From Rotaria sordida (lineage: Eukaryota > Rotifera > Eurotatoria > Philodinida > Philodinidae): DNA of 64,000 nt. Each line of letters opens with the position of its first letter. Position 1 is the stretch's first letter. Where the stretch lies: positions 1 through 64,000 of the forward strand of contig CAJNOL010000388.1 of NCBI GenBank assembly GCA_905250125.1. Reading direction: 5' to 3'. Shown piece after piece: positions 1-22,444 of this stretch. The notes below the pieces were generated by a model. The model ran no database searches. It saw nothing but the letters and a program-made list of their open reading frames with translations, and was not told where the DNA came from. The translations under genes were made by a program, and so were the position numbers.

Positions 1-189
1 TGAAATCAATCATTCATAAGCAGAAAAAAAAGTCTATTCATAAAATTCCATTTTGTCTTTTGTCTATACAAAATCTACTTCAATTCTACAGACAAATCTG
101 ACTAAATTATTTGAATATCTATGTTTTTTCGTTTGTTATAGAAAAGTTTGTTGTCATGGTAGTATTTCGAATTTCAGAAAAATACATCA

Positions 190-3100
190 ATGACTACGCA
201 GACAAATTTAAATAATAATCCATCATTATATACTGATCATTATTTAAGTGAAATTGATGATGATTTAACATCTATAAATGATTTTGATTTATTAAAATTT
301 CAATTAATACGTCAACGACAAATTTTATTTTCTTTTATTGAATTATTAATAAAAACTGAATTATCTTATGAAAATATTGTTTTACGTATTGATTATGAAA
401 ATTTATTAAATAAACAAAATCAATTAAATAATGAATATAATTTACTTAAAAATGAATATCAACATTTAGGACAAACTTGTTTATATTTAATAAATAAAAC
501 ACATGATTTAATTGATGAACGAAATAAATATTATAATGAATGGCAAACAAATAAATCTTTATTAACACCAAGACCTGATTGGGATAAAGTATCAAATGTA
601 ATTGATGGTGGAATAGAACGATGGAAAATTTTATCAAATGAAAAATCGAGTGAACAATTAGTTGATATATTAATTAAAGAAATTATTAATGAAAATCAAA
701 TAGAAAAAATAAATGAACAAGATTATTTTGATGCAATTGGTGATGATTTATTAGTTTTACCATTTTTACGTATGCCAAAAAATACTCGAATATTTAATAG
801 ACGAATGAGACGACGTATGACAGGACTTTTAATTAAAGAAATTTGGTAAGAATTCTATTTAAATCAAAAAAGGTTTTTTTGTTTCGAATGTATATATCAA
901 ACATATTGAAATTCATTTCTTCAAAATAAATGTATAGAAATTAATTTCATCGCATCTTAAATAAACAACGTATACGATTTGAAATCGTTTTAACGGAAGA
1001 TTTTCAACAAAATGAAAATACACAAAAGATTAATCCAAGAATTGTTCTATCCAATGACTAGATATTATTATCACAAGAAAGAGTCGAAAAAAAAACATAA
1101 AACATACTAATAGCAAATAATCGTTCATAGTCAGCGTCATTTGAAATGTATGAACGCATGTTTCAATATCTTAAAGCATTTAATTACAGCATTTTACAAT
1201 AGAAGAAACAATTGAAAAAGTTGTTAGAGGAATCCTGCGGAATTAAAATGTGAAATACAACATGCCTGCTGTTGCTAATCACAGGAAGATTGCTATATTC
1301 TATCTATTTTAGGACACATTTCTTTACTATCATTTTATTTAATCCTTCAGAAACGTAGTGAACAAGTATTTAATATATTAGAATGAGACGTTATTGATTA
1401 TATGTCAAAAATGTCTGTTGTAGCCTCTTGTACGAATACGACTTTTCACAACTGAATCCGAATAACTGTACCTGATGCCCGACCGAATCTAATCGACATC
1501 TAACAGATACTTTCACAGTCATAGTACGATTTTCAAACTTTTATTGTATATGAAAAAGTATACTATTTAGTTTCTTCCATAAACAGCGACAAAAAGAAGA
1601 GACCATCTCAAATTCTACAAAAAAGCAAGTAATTCAGGATTTACTTGGTATCTTTCTGCTTTCAAAGTCTGATCAATTCCATTAAGTATACATTTGTTTG
1701 TTGTTGATGACATTGGAATGGAAGACAGTGTTAGTGTTAAATGTCATAAATTTTGGATACATACATGAATACTTTTTCTATCATTATAATAAATGTTCAT
1801 GTTTTTAATGGTTCATTTTCCTCTCCATGTATTCAGTCACTTCATCATATGGCATTTATTCTCAAGTGCAGTAAATTTTGCTCAATCTTGATCGAACCGA
1901 TTTTCACCTCTACGCTTTTATATAAATTAGTAATTTGAAAAAGTAAAAATATTTTGAAATGTCGAGATCTCATTAAGCGCCGAGTCATTTGAAGGACACT
2001 ATTTAGATCGTGTCTCACAGAACTGAATTCTATCGAAATTGGAATAAACAGATACAGGAGAATTTACAGAAACATTTTTTGACTAAATGATTTATTTTAA
2101 AAGACAATATAAACCTAGAAAATGTCTTTATATATATAAATAGGACAGACAAAATTAGAGATTCCGAAGATCATATCCTTCGAAATTTAAGTCGAACAAA
2201 AGAATATAATTCTCCTGAATTATCATCTCCTGTACTTTCACCACTTCTACAAACGACACATTCACCATCAGATAATAATACAAATCAAAACAATAAAACA
2301 TTAGCTGATCATGTAGCTGCTTATTTTGAAAAACGATTTAATTCTCATACGATTGCAATTGAAATGGGCTATAATCTAAATGATGCATGTCAACGTTATC
2401 GTAATTCTGAACGAATTAATTTATTTTGGGGTATTATAACTGGACAAATAGAAGAAATGGTTTATCATCATCAAATGAAATCCATAAGTCAATTATTACA
2501 ACATTTAATAAAAATGAAAAAATTGTTTTCAATTCAACAAGAATCATTACCATTAAAAGCTCGAAAAGCAATTGTTAGTGAACCAACTTCACCTCTTGCA
2601 GTAATAGCTAATCGTCGACTATCATCATTATCATTATTTTCTATGAAAGAACATCAAGAATCAAAAGGTACATATGATTTATTTTTTCATCGAATGAACT
2701 AGTATCTATGTCCAATCACATGATATATTAATATTTTTGATAAAAAAAAAATGATAGAGATCAAATTGATTAAAGTTTTAGACGATCGATATTGACGAGT
2801 TCTCTCACGACAAAATTTCTTGAGGTGATAAAATGCTTTTGAGATTAGATTATGACAATTTTACTGAATTTCTGATCGAATGCAGAATATATCATCAACA
2901 AATCCAATGTTGCCCATTTTGACCTGAAATTTTGTTCATAAAGAGATTTCATGATCTCGAACATACAGCTAAAGTTTCACTTAGAATGAATTTCTTCTTA
3001 ATATATTCAATTCCTCATTAACACGCATATTTTAGAAAAGCTTCAGAAAACTCCAATTTTCTTATCAATCTGTTACCACAAGAAGAAAACATTCGTTCTC

Positions 3101-5396
3101 ACTAAAAAATTTCCACTATACGATAAAAATTATAAGACTTCTTTATAGACAGAATTTTAAGTCGGAATGACAATATTGGGATTTTGATGATATCCCTTAC
3201 ACTAGATCGGAAATTCAATAAAATTGTCATAACTCGAGAAAAAAAAACAATAAGTAGGCGAAATATTATAGGCTTTGCTTAATCTCAGTAGACTTTGCCT
3301 AATAAAAATAAATCTTGTCTCAAAAGCTTTTTTATCTCTTCGGGAGATTCTTAGGTCAGTTAATATTATATTTATCGTCGTATTATATTAGAGGATCACT
3401 TGAATAACTGATGATAATAAAGACTATTGAATAAGAAAGAAGCAAAACTAATCATAATTATGATACTGAAAGATATTAAACAATAAAGATCAATAAAAAT
3501 ACTAGATTAGTGTAAGATAGAAACATAACGATAAATAATCTCAATCGGTAACAATTCCATCTGTGTCAAGCGATAGAGATTTGAGATTTTCACTGTCAAA
3601 AAACAAACAAACTAAGGTACATCAAACTGAATGACACTGAATAACTCAATACATGAAAATATTTCTCAATTTTCACTTTGAAAATTCAAAGAATTTAGTC
3701 GTAATACCCTAGTATAGAAGATAATGGTTCCAATATCAAATTTATATCTATCACTATTTATCTATTAGTCGAGCCTAGAAACACAACATCTGACCGTGGT
3801 ATTTAGTCGAAGATCAGGAAAATTATTAACATAAAAAAACTTCAGATTCTAAAAAAATGTCTATCGTGTACCGTTAGTAATCCATTAAACTGGTATATTT
3901 TGTTTCATCCTTTTCAATAATAAAAACTTTAGCTATTTGTCTTGTTCCTATCAAAAAATGGGGTATTAGTAAATTATGCAAATAGAAAGCAAACGCAGAT
4001 CTGGTTTTATCAACACGTAGAGCTTCCTGAATTATGCTCACAACTACCTCCTTTTAATAAATGTTCAAAGAGACTTTCATCACTCAATTTGTCTCAATAA
4101 CTATGAGCATCCACCAACATCGGAAAAGCATCTGTAAAAATCTACGAACATCGACGATTCGAAAGTTCTGGGATAAATAAAACGATCAGGATGTCTTTTA
4201 AGATTTATCTAAATACGATATTTGTGTAATTTACTAATATTCTGAGAAGTGTATGGTAACCATTTAATATAAAGTCGGAAATAGTAACTCATCGATCTTC
4301 TCTGATTCAATCCTAAAAGAGGATTTTAGAACACAATATTAATTCGAATTCTTATTAATGTGAAATAGAACATAGAAGGAAAAATAAAAATTCTATTGAC
4401 TCTTCTGATTGATTAATCGATCACGCGATAATTTTCTTTCAAAATTGGAAATAAAATCAGTGCTGAGCAAAATAATCGAAGTACTCATATTCGGTCAATT
4501 CAGTGACAACTACTAATATCATTGTAACAATCTATTTCGCGAAGTCTCACAATTAAGTTTTCAAGTCACATCCGTATTCCTAGAAGGACGATCATATTTT
4601 TGTTGACCTCGTAGAGGAATATGGGACGACTAGAAAAATTGATCCAGAAGTGTTGCGAAATGAACCTTTGCTATGTTATTGGGTGTGACTACTGGATTGA
4701 TTTCAACACAGAAAAAATGAAAGCATTTTTGAGAGCAGAAAAGCGGCCTTATCCGCTTTCGTCGTTTTAGATAAAATGTTTTGTATTAAAGTGGTGTCAT
4801 GTATCGATTTCTTCCGTTCAAAGATGAAGTAAATATAACATTACTCGGAATTCTCGTTCTTGAGTGTGATTTTCGCTGTGTTGGTACTCAACAAAGTTCG
4901 TACTTGCTCAGTTTTGAATAAAATATTATATTTAGTTTTACATCATCAATTTGTAATGACTAATGAACAATTTCTTGAAGCATTAAAAATTTTTTATCCA
5001 AATAAAACTTCATCACAAATTGATGAATTATTTCAATCTGCTAAACATGATCTTCAATATTCAAATGAATCAATAGAATTTAGTTTATTATTTATGGAAG
5101 ATGATGAAACTCGTTTTAGTGAATTTCTTTCAACATTAATTAAACAAATTAATCAAGAAAAATTTTTTTATGTTGAACAAATTAAACAAATTCTTCTCGG
5201 TTATCCATTAATAACAGTATCACAATTTTGTCGTGCTATTTATATGATTGATCCAAATATAGATCAAAATGAATTACATCGTTATATTCAATGGGTTTTT
5301 TCAATAAAAAATTTTCATTCATTACAACAAATAAAACCTTTAGATTTAGAAGATTTATTAAGACGTTTAGAAAATTGTGCCTGTTTTAAACATTAA
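190..5396 (+). CDS. TSNAXIP1-like coiled-coil protein, 3 exons
   Basis: I join three exons, 190-845, 2144-2667 and 4936-5396, which keep frame across GT-AG junctions and give about 546 residues. The N-terminal part is a Leu/Asn/Lys-rich coiled coil. It is followed by a TPRPDW segment with GGIERW and SSEQLVDILIKEI, then a helical block (ADHVAAYFEKRF, YNLNDACQRY), and last a C-terminal helical region starting near MTNEQFLEALKIFYP that resembles paired EF-hand-like helices. This order recalls translin-associated factor X-interacting protein 1, a testis/cilium-linked protein in vertebrates, but I assign it from memory of the family only. The two introns are long (1298 and 2268 bp) and the first holds a dispersed repeat. 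The gene ends 71 bp from the oppositely oriented CCDC77 stop. The exon joins are firm; the family name is moderate. Confidence 0.6.
1236..1400 (+). repeat. Dispersed repeat family A, copy 1 (TSNAXIP1-like intron 1)
   Basis: The sequence from AATTAAAATGTGAAATACAA through TTGCTAATCACAGGAAGATT and ATCCTTCAGAAACG recurs with changes at 7517-7620 and 54776-54915. All three copies lie in introns. Confidence 0.7.
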
Positions 5397-5467
5397 ACAC
5401 TATCATTATACAAATAAACCTGTGATAAAGAAAGATTTTTCAAAAGAATGAAAAAAAAAACATGTTC

Positions 5468-10477
<5,010 letters not shown>

Positions 10478-10817
10478 TGAACAAACAACCAATATATATA
10501 TTTCTAGGTCTTTAACAAATCAATGATCAGTATTCATTCTTGAATAGAATGTCATGGAAACGAAACAAAAAACCATTTTATACAAAAAAACAAAAATTTA
10601 TGAAAATAAAAATCAAATCAAATTTAATAATTTTTTCATATCAAAAAAAAAATAAAATTCTCTTTTTTTTCTATTGTTCATCACTGACCTCTTTATTCCA
10701 ATTGGTTCGAAAATAAACTGCACTGATTCATGACCTATAATGCGAAAAGAGAAAGAAAAAATAAGAACGAGACGAATTTTTTTTTTTTTATTCACTCACG
10801 AGTTAGCTTAAGATAAA

Positions 10818-13800
10818 ATGATGAACGGTTATTATAACTATAATGACGGCGGATTAAATGAAGCACGTGGACGTATCAGTCAAATGAGTGTTGAAGAGTT
10901 AAAAAAATTAATGAATAGTGATGAAGAAGTAACAAAACTTGTATTAAGTCTATCTGAAGTATATAAGAATTTATTATCTTTTGAATATATCAATTTTTTA
11001 TTTTCTTTAAGACTCAACAAATGAACACAATTAAAGAAAGTTTAAAAGATACTATAAAACGTTTAGCCTTATCTAATCTTGATAAAGAACCAATACTTAT
11101 TCATGAAAAACAAAAACTCGCTCAATTACATGATGAACTTCGTAAAATTCGAGAAAAATATGATAGTATTCGAGGAAAATATGGTAATATTTATTTGAAA
11201 CTTTATTTTTTGAATTTTGAAATTATATTTTTCATAATAGATGATCAAACTGGTGAAACAAATCCAGATATGATTTATGTATTATTACAAACAGCTGCAT
11301 CGGATCTTGAACGAGCAACAGAAGTATGTAAAAGTTAAATTTTTCCTCAGACTTAAAATATTATTTTCATTTCTGATTCAACACAAGGAATGTGTATTTC
11401 ATTTCTTTTTTGTTCATAAAATAACTTATATGATTAGGAATGTGCGCTTCCGTGTGTAAATACTGACTACATCGATGTCGACGTTCAGCGGAACGCTGTC
11501 ACACCGACGCTGATTTTCATTGACTACAATTTATATACAGAATACTATGACATATTGCGGTTAGAAACTATGAATGCACATAAATTTTTGACTAGATGGA
11601 AGCATTTCATTTTAATAATGCCTGTTTTTTTTTCTTAAATCTGATTTTATTCAATGTGATATTTGGTTAGCAAATAAGGGAGTTATCTTTTCACTATCTT
11701 CATAGAACATACGTCATGTTTTCTATCCTTTGTTCTTTTATCTCTTTTTTTTTACGCTCTCTTTGCTTCTGACTATTTACTAATTCATTATTCCATTTTA
11801 ATTTTGACTGGTGTAATGGAAAAGTAAAATCGATAGTCTTCAGCATTCTCTTATACATTTTGTCGTTCGATACATCATATTACGCAGTTGAATAAAGGAC
11901 AAGAAACAAGCTGCTTTCTTTTTTCTTTTAGCTTCGATCGTTTCTATCCGGGGGTATGGGTGCGAATGCTCGTCGCCACACCCACACTCTTTTATATATT
12001 TTGAGATTATTTTATCGTCATTATGTATAATATCAATCATTTTAGAAAAAAACAATTTAAAACGATAAATGAGAACTGTCCGTATTGTAAAAGGACACAT
12101 TGATTATATAAATCATAAAAATTTATAAAGTTACAAAAGTGACAATTAGCTTACCGACATTAAATAAACTGTGAAAAGCTCCCATCTTCTTTAGACGAAT
12201 CGTAGATTTACGATAGAAATTTACAAATTTGCACATAACTTCGAATCAAACTGGAAGATGTGCTCCATATTCTCATTGCAGTTTAAAATTAAAACATTAA
12301 ATCAGTTTGAAAGTTTATCATTTTTTGATTGATCAGTACTTTTATATCTTTCTTGAATATTTTGCCAAAAACAGTTATCCATAATGCGTAAAAATAACGA
12401 AAGCAATGGATATTCAATAGGAAGACTCTAGATTGAAAACGTCATTTATGTGTTAATAATAAAGCTAACAGTGAAGTCGACCGTAATATTCAAAATTATA
12501 GATAGACCAAATTTATATTTTTAAGGAGGATTAATGCATTCACTCTACGATTTTTCGTTGAAATTTATAAATAAAAGCATAGCAAGCGTATACTCTGACA
12601 GAATCGGTGTACCGGTGTTTCACTGAATGCCGGTGCTGCAGTGTACCAATGATTTTCAGTACCAGTTTAATCACAGTGACAGTGACATCGATATAGTGCT
12701 CAATGTGTCGGTGACGTCAGTTCTAAGTAAATCGAAACCGCACATTCCTAGCTATGATATAATCTTATTAAATTTACATTAGAATTTATATTTATCGAAA
12801 ATAAAGAGAACATTGATCAAAAGTGTATATTTTCTCGTTGAGAAATAAATAGCTCAACATCTAGTGTTTTTATATGAGCTAGATTTGTGTTAAGAGTGAT
12901 TAAGTGTTTTAACTTAAAGATTTTGTTCATAATTTATTTTAATCTTTCATTCATTTTGAAAGGTCTTAGCCACGATTTAGAATTTACCATATGAAAGGAT
13001 ATTTCTTATCTAATGTTTCTGATATTCAAACAAGCGAATTGATTTAGTTTAAAAAAAGATACAATATAGAAACACCCGACTATTTAGTCAGATAACGTAA
13101 TCTTATAATTGAAATATGCAGCATAAATCAAATTTGGAAATTGAACTACTTTTCATGTCTCGAACTAGAACTTTAATGCCTGTAAAAACGACATGAGAGA
13201 TAAATCAAGTTATCTATTGAATTGTACAAGCAAGATGTATTGTTACAGTATTCTGAATTCATGAGTATTATCATTCATTAAGAGGAACTTTACACGGTTA
13301 AATTAATCATTGATTAATTTCAATGAGTCAGATGTAATCTTTATTTGTAGCTTATATTGTTAATTTTGATCAATAGTTAATACTGTTCTATTTGAAAAAT
13401 ACTCAGATTAATTACTTTGTGCAATTTACACTTCACTCAACCTTATGTATGAATGAGAAGTGCCATTGAATTAAAGAAATGTTTTGTTTTTTTGTTTCTT
13501 GTCTAAAGGAAAGTTACAAATAACTAAATATCGTTTTAAAAAAAGACGGACGAGAATTTTTTTTTAAATAACTTTTGATAGAGAACTGCAGTTTTCACCT
13601 TTAGCTAGAGCAGATAAGGACGCATCGAATCATATATTACAAGTTTTTTCGACCTAGTTTTTTTTTAAGGTTTTTAATCGACCTTGTTGAAAAGGAACGT
13701 ACCTTGTGAGGTGACTATAGTGAATTGTCAATTATCAAGTATGCATCTGAACCATCAATGAAAGATTTTCAGTCAATTTTTCAAGGAATTGCTGTGAAGA

Positions 13801-14381
13801 AAATCACATTTTTGTCATTTTTCTTATCTTAAATGGAACCATTCTTCCGATACATTTTAAATAAATTTGATTAATAAAACATCTTATGATTCGATACGAC
13901 TTCATCTCCTCTTTTCAATGATAAAAACCACAGCTCTGTATCAAAAGTTATTAAAAAAATTCCCACCCACCTCTCTTTTTGTGAAATGAGCATTAATTTA
14001 GTAAATCTTTTTGTGGTTTCGATCCGTTACAAGGTGCATATATTTTTCTTGAGTAAAACAATAAAGTTCATACGGGGTAGCTAATTGTGAAGTCTAGTTT
14101 TAATTTATATTTTCTTCTACTATAAATGATATTCGACATGATCATACTGAAAACTCATGTATTGTTTTTTTTCTTTGTAATTTTAGCAAACTGCTGAAGA
14201 TTTTTTTTATGGTGAAAAAACAGAAGAAGAAGTCACAGATTTCGAACGTCGTTTTATTGAAGATCGAAAACGAGCACATGAACTGAAAATAACAGCTGAA
14301 AAATTTCATGAATTAATGCAAATGTCCCAAGCAACAAGTTATTTAAGTTCCAATCAATATATGCGTACTAGTGGATATTAA
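10818..14381 (+). CDS. VPS37: VPS37 ESCRT-I subunit, 4 exons
   Basis: Exons 10818-10958, 11012-11183, 11241-11323 and 14187-14381 join in frame to give about 196 residues. The product is an all-helical Mod(r) domain: MSVEELKKLMNSDEEVTKLV near the start, a long coiled middle with KLAQLHDELRKIREKYDSI, and a C-terminal hairpin QTAEDFFYGEKTEEEVTDF then ERRFIEDRKRAHELK. That is the pattern of VPS37B/C, the ESCRT-I subunit that pairs with TSG101 and VPS28 in sorting ubiquitinated cargo to multivesicular bodies. Two ATGs are adjacent at 10818 and 10821; I take the first. Intron 3 is 2863 bp and holds two separate foldback elements. The gene heads a compact + strand cluster. Which VPS37 paralogue it is cannot be decided here. 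Confidence 0.85.
11435..12750. mobile_element. hAT-like non-autonomous element, about 1.3 kb (VPS37 intron 3)
   Basis: Termini are inverted: TAGGAATGTGCGCTTCCGTG at the left, and at the right the complement of TAGGAATGTGCGGTTTCGAT. The flanking octamers TATATGAT and GCTATGAT agree at six of eight positions, compatible with an eroded 8-bp hAT target duplication. Subterminal CCGGTGT/CATCGATGT-type motifs recur inside both ends. No transposase frame is present. Confidence 0.65.
13548..13978. mobile_element. Foldback element, family B, about 430 bp (VPS37 intron 3)
   Basis: The left end GACGGACGAGAATTTTTTTT then AATAACTTTTGATAGAGAAC is matched by the complement at the right end (CTGTATCAAAAGTTATTAAA, then TTCCCACCCACC). 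It is non-coding. A relative of the left half lies at 54920-55150. Confidence 0.7.
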
Positions 14382-14607
14382 TAAATGACAACAAGTCTCT
14401 CTATTTATCTATTTATTTCCTTCTTTAATATTTTAATAAATACAAAAACTAAGCCAACGAATGTTTAATGTATTAGTGTATAACCTTCTTCTTCTTTCTT
14501 TGTTCTTGTCACGTGCATATTTTCATTATTTTTTATTGATTAATTACAATGTGATCTATATCACTGAATATATATACATATATATATTTTTTTTTTCAGA
14601 TAAAATA

Positions 14608-15135
14608 ATGTTAGAAATTCGTCGAGAACAAGAGTCGGATAAAGATGAAGTATTTCGAATACATCAGGATAGTTTTCAACGTGATGATGAAGCTCAACTT
14701 GTTGAAAATCTTCGAAAAAATAGTCAATTTAATACAAATCTTTCATTTGTTGTATTAATTGATAATAAAATTGTAGGACATCTTTTATTTACACCTATTA
14801 AAATTAATTATTCATTGTCATCAAAATCAATTTCGAGTCTTGCACTTGCACCTATTTCAATTTTGACTGAATATCAAAGACAAGGAATTGGTAGTAAATT
14901 AATTGAGTATGGATTAAATGAACTTAAATTACAAGATTTTTCATCAATCATTGTTCTTGGTCATGAGCATTATTATCCACGTTTTGGTTTTGTACCTGCT
15001 AGAAAGTATAACATTCGAGCTCCATTTCCTCTTGATAATGATGATTGTTTTATGGCACTTGAATTAAAACCTCAAACATTTCCACTAAATGATGGAGAAG
15101 GAGTTGTGCAATATTTACCAGAATTTGGCTTATAA
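14608..15135 (+). CDS. GNAT N-acetyltransferase, YhbS-like, single exon
   Basis: An uninterrupted reading frame of 175 residues from the ATG at 14608. The ORF is open further upstream to 14461, but a polypyrimidine tract ending in cag at 14599 and the start of domain homology favour the internal ATG. The fold is a GNAT acetyltransferase: MLEIRREQESDKDEVFRIH as beta1-alpha1, FVVLIDNKIVGHLLFTPIKI as beta2-3, the acetyl-CoA motif TEYQRQGIGSKLIEYG, and YYPRFGFVPARKYNIRAPF at the C-terminus. That last segment and the closing GVVQYLPEF are typical of bacterial YhbS-type acetyltransferases and unusual in animals. Codon usage is as AT-rich as in its neighbours, so if transferred it is ameliorated. 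It sits 226 bp after VPS37 and 63 bp before RAD51AP1. The substrate is unknown. Confidence 0.85.
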   Translation: MLEIRREQESDKDEVFRIHQDSFQRDDEAQLVENLRKNSQFNTNLSFVVLIDNKIVGHLLFTPIKINYSLSSKSISSLALAPISILTEYQRQGIGSKLIEYGLNELKLQDFSSIIVLGHEHYYPRFGFVPARKYNIRAPFPLDNDDCFMALELKPQTFPLNDGEGVVQYLPEFGL

Positions 15136-15198
15136 ACATCTTTTGTTTTTTTTTTTGATTTAATTAATTTATATTTTTTTAGATAATTAATAATAATT

Positions 15199-17395
15199 AT
15201 GCCTGTAGGAAAACGGTGAGTTGAAATCATTTTTTATTTAGCTTTTAATCTATGTGTTTTGATTTAGTACAACAAAGGTCGTGTCCTATAACGAACAAGA
15301 AGATGATGATGGTAAATCTTTGTTTTTCTTTTTATCTATGTTTATATATAATTGATTTTTATTCAGACTTTATTATCGTTATCGATAATAGTAAAAAAAA
15401 TCGTAATATTAAATCGAATCATACTTCGACAGAATCGAAATCTATTACTAAACAACAATCACGAAAACATGATGAAAAGTTAGTTTGTGTTTTTCTTTTT
15501 TTTTTTTTTTGGATTCAATTATTATTCGAAAATTTTCTAGATTATCTAAATCTGAACAAGAAGAAGTCAAAATAATACCTCAACAGCCAAAAAAGTCAAC
15601 TGAAAAAGTACCAATCGAAAATCTAATTACTCTAGATGATGAAGAAAACACAAATAATCAGTCAACAATATCCAGTAATGGTACGAATAAGTTAATAAAC
15701 GATAAACTATAGTACTAAAGTCTTAGCATAAAATATTCACTCATTTTTCAACCACTAAAAGATAATTGGTGAGTTTATTAGAATCAGAAGTTTTTACTCT
15801 TTTCGAATATATGTTCAGATTTTCTTTCTTGAGAAAGATTGAACAACTATCAGGAAATTTTGCGAAAAAGTCCAAGACTGTGTCGGTACAAAGCCAAACA
15901 GCGGTTTTTTGTTGTAGTTCTTAATTTACGTATTTTCTTTAACTCAACATCCTTGTAGAGCATTGCATTCTGTAGAGAATGAAATATTACAATAACCGAA
16001 GTCTCTTTCCAGTGAATAGCTAGTTTCTATGGAAATCAACCATCGCTATTTCAAAAACTGCTTTTAAAAAGACAAAAGTCAATAATACACTTTGTAGAAT
16101 AAACAAAACTGTTTCGCATTTTGAATTTAATAGATTTCAATCGAAAGACAATATTGAAAAAAAAAATAGTATTCTCTACAACCCTTACTTTAAAACAATT
16201 TGATGATAGTAGTTCAATCTTACTCGAGAAAGAAATTCTGATTACATTTTCGGAAAGACTTAAATCTTCTGATTCTAATTAGTTATCTTTTAATAGCTGG
16301 AAAAAAAATAAGAGAAGATTTTTGCACCGTAGGTTATTAATAAATTTCTTTTTAGATATTAAAACATCATCAGAAAATCTAACTGATGTTAATGATCAAG
16401 ATGAAGATTTATCACCGAAAAGTAAACGAATGAAATATGAAGAAGGTAAATTATTATTCTTATATGACATAGTTATAAATGTAATTATAGAAGAAGATGA
16501 TGTTTATGAAAATGAATCTAAGAATGAGAATGAAGAAGATGAAACGTCTAATAAAATATCAACTTACAAAACAGAAGAACCAATCAAGAAAACTGGTAAG
16601 CTTATACTAATTTTGATATGTCAACATTAATGCTCTATGAATACGAGAAAGAAAATTCTTTACTTTCATCTAAATGATCTTCATTTAAATTTGACATAAA
16701 TGTGAAGTAGAGATTTCGGAGTGGAATTCAGGTACACAAAAACATCGATCTACAGCTCCTTACAACATATTCTTGTTGAATAATTTAGTATTCTGTTCAA
16801 CTAAATGAAAAATTTTAATATATTAAGGATAGAATGATGAGAATGTGAACAACAAGAAATAACTTTACATGCACTTTTTTTCTACCTCATAGTCGATAAA
16901 TAGTTGAACTTTGAATTTTTGATTCAGTCATGTATATAGTAAATGCAATATACTAGTGAATAAAAAATCTAAACGTAGAGTTGAGCGGGTCCAAGTCTGA
17001 ATCCATCGGACCTTGCTTCGAGTCAACAAAATCATAGATCCACAGCTTCTTGATGCTGAAACTTATAATAAAATTTCAGATATTGAATTCAATTCTTTAT
17101 CTCTTCTAGAAATGTCAATTATATCGTCAATGGATCTTAATACATCACAAACTGATCATCAAAATCTTTCAAGTAAATATATATATATTTTTCGATTCTT
17201 CTTCATTTCATTTTCATTTCATTTTCAGCTCGAACATCAGATCTTCCAAAGAAACGAACATCAGTTCCATTAGGTTTTCCAACTAGTAAGATAAATATTT
17301 CATCACCACATGTATTTCGTGTTGGTTTATCACGTAAATCATCAACCATTAAACCTCTTCATCCTAATTTTACTTCACGTATTGTTCATGAATAA
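15199..17395 (+). CDS. RAD51AP1: RAD51-associated protein 1-like, 8 exons
   Basis: Eight small exons keep frame: 15199-15215, 15268-15311, 15367-15478, 15541-15680, 16356-16445, 16491-16595, 17080-17172 and 17229-17395. The product has about 255 residues. The N-terminus reads KRTTKVVSYNEQEDDDDF, matching the conserved start of RAD51AP1 (basic, V-x-Y, then acidic DDDF). The middle is acidic and disordered. The C-terminus FRVGLSRKSSTIKPLHPN matches the vertebrate RAD51-binding motif, whose core is GLSR followed by KPLHPN. In vertebrates the protein stimulates RAD51 strand invasion and binds DNA. It is shorter than the vertebrate protein (about 330-350 residues). Only the two ends are diagnostic, but they are so specific that the call is good. 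The start is 63 bp after the GNAT stop, with a T-rich tract ending in ag about 18 bp before the ATG. Confidence 0.82.
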
Positions 17396-17543
17396 TTCTC
17401 TTATATGTGTGTTTTATATTTAATTCTCGTATAAATATGTATTTATTGTATAAATATATATTCTATTTTCAAATAATCTTAAAAGAAAAAGTAAATAGAA
17501 TATTTACTACATTTCTAGATTCACATTGCCGTAATTATATGTG

Positions 17544-21856
<4,313 letters not shown>

Positions 21857-22295
21857 AATAGATATTATATATATATTGACGTGCAATAATTTTTCTCATT
21901 TGTTTACCGTTGTTATTCATTTGCAGATATCGAATATCTTTTTCTGTTTTTGATGTATACAAATCTCAATTGAATTATATAATCAATTTTTTTTTTCTAT
22001 CTTTAATATACATTCCATATAAAATAATAATCAGATTAGATAAACATATAAATAACAACTTGTATTGAATCTTATTCATATTACAGGAAAATTTTTCGCT
22101 CAAACTTGATGTAGTTTTTTAGGTATTATCAAACGGAAAAATATGCTTTGAAATTTAGCAAATGTAATTAAGTAAAGTGAAAATGATAATATATGATATG
22201 TATAAAGAATAGAATTGAATAAATGTAAAATAATATATCTTGTAGTAGTAAAGAAAAAAATTCATAACAAATAGAAGCTAGTATAGTCATAATTA

Positions 22296-22440
22296 TAGAG
22301 GGTGTGGATGTGGGTGTCAGTATGGGTATGGGCATGGTGTGGTGGGTGTTGGTATGGGTTTGGATGGGTATGTGATTGTGAATCTCGTTTTAGTTCACAC
22401 CCACACATCACATCCACTGATCCATTGACTTACACCCACC
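22296..22440. repeat. GT-rich then CA-rich low-complexity block
   Basis: A G-rich stretch (about 22300-22378) built of variants of GGGTGTGGATGTGGGTGT and GTATGGGTATGGGC is followed within about 20 bases by a C-rich stretch (22396-22440) with CACACCCACACATCACATCC. The two halves can partly pair. The block lies immediately past the dehydrogenase stop codon. Confidence 0.7.
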
Positions 22441-22444
22441 GTAT

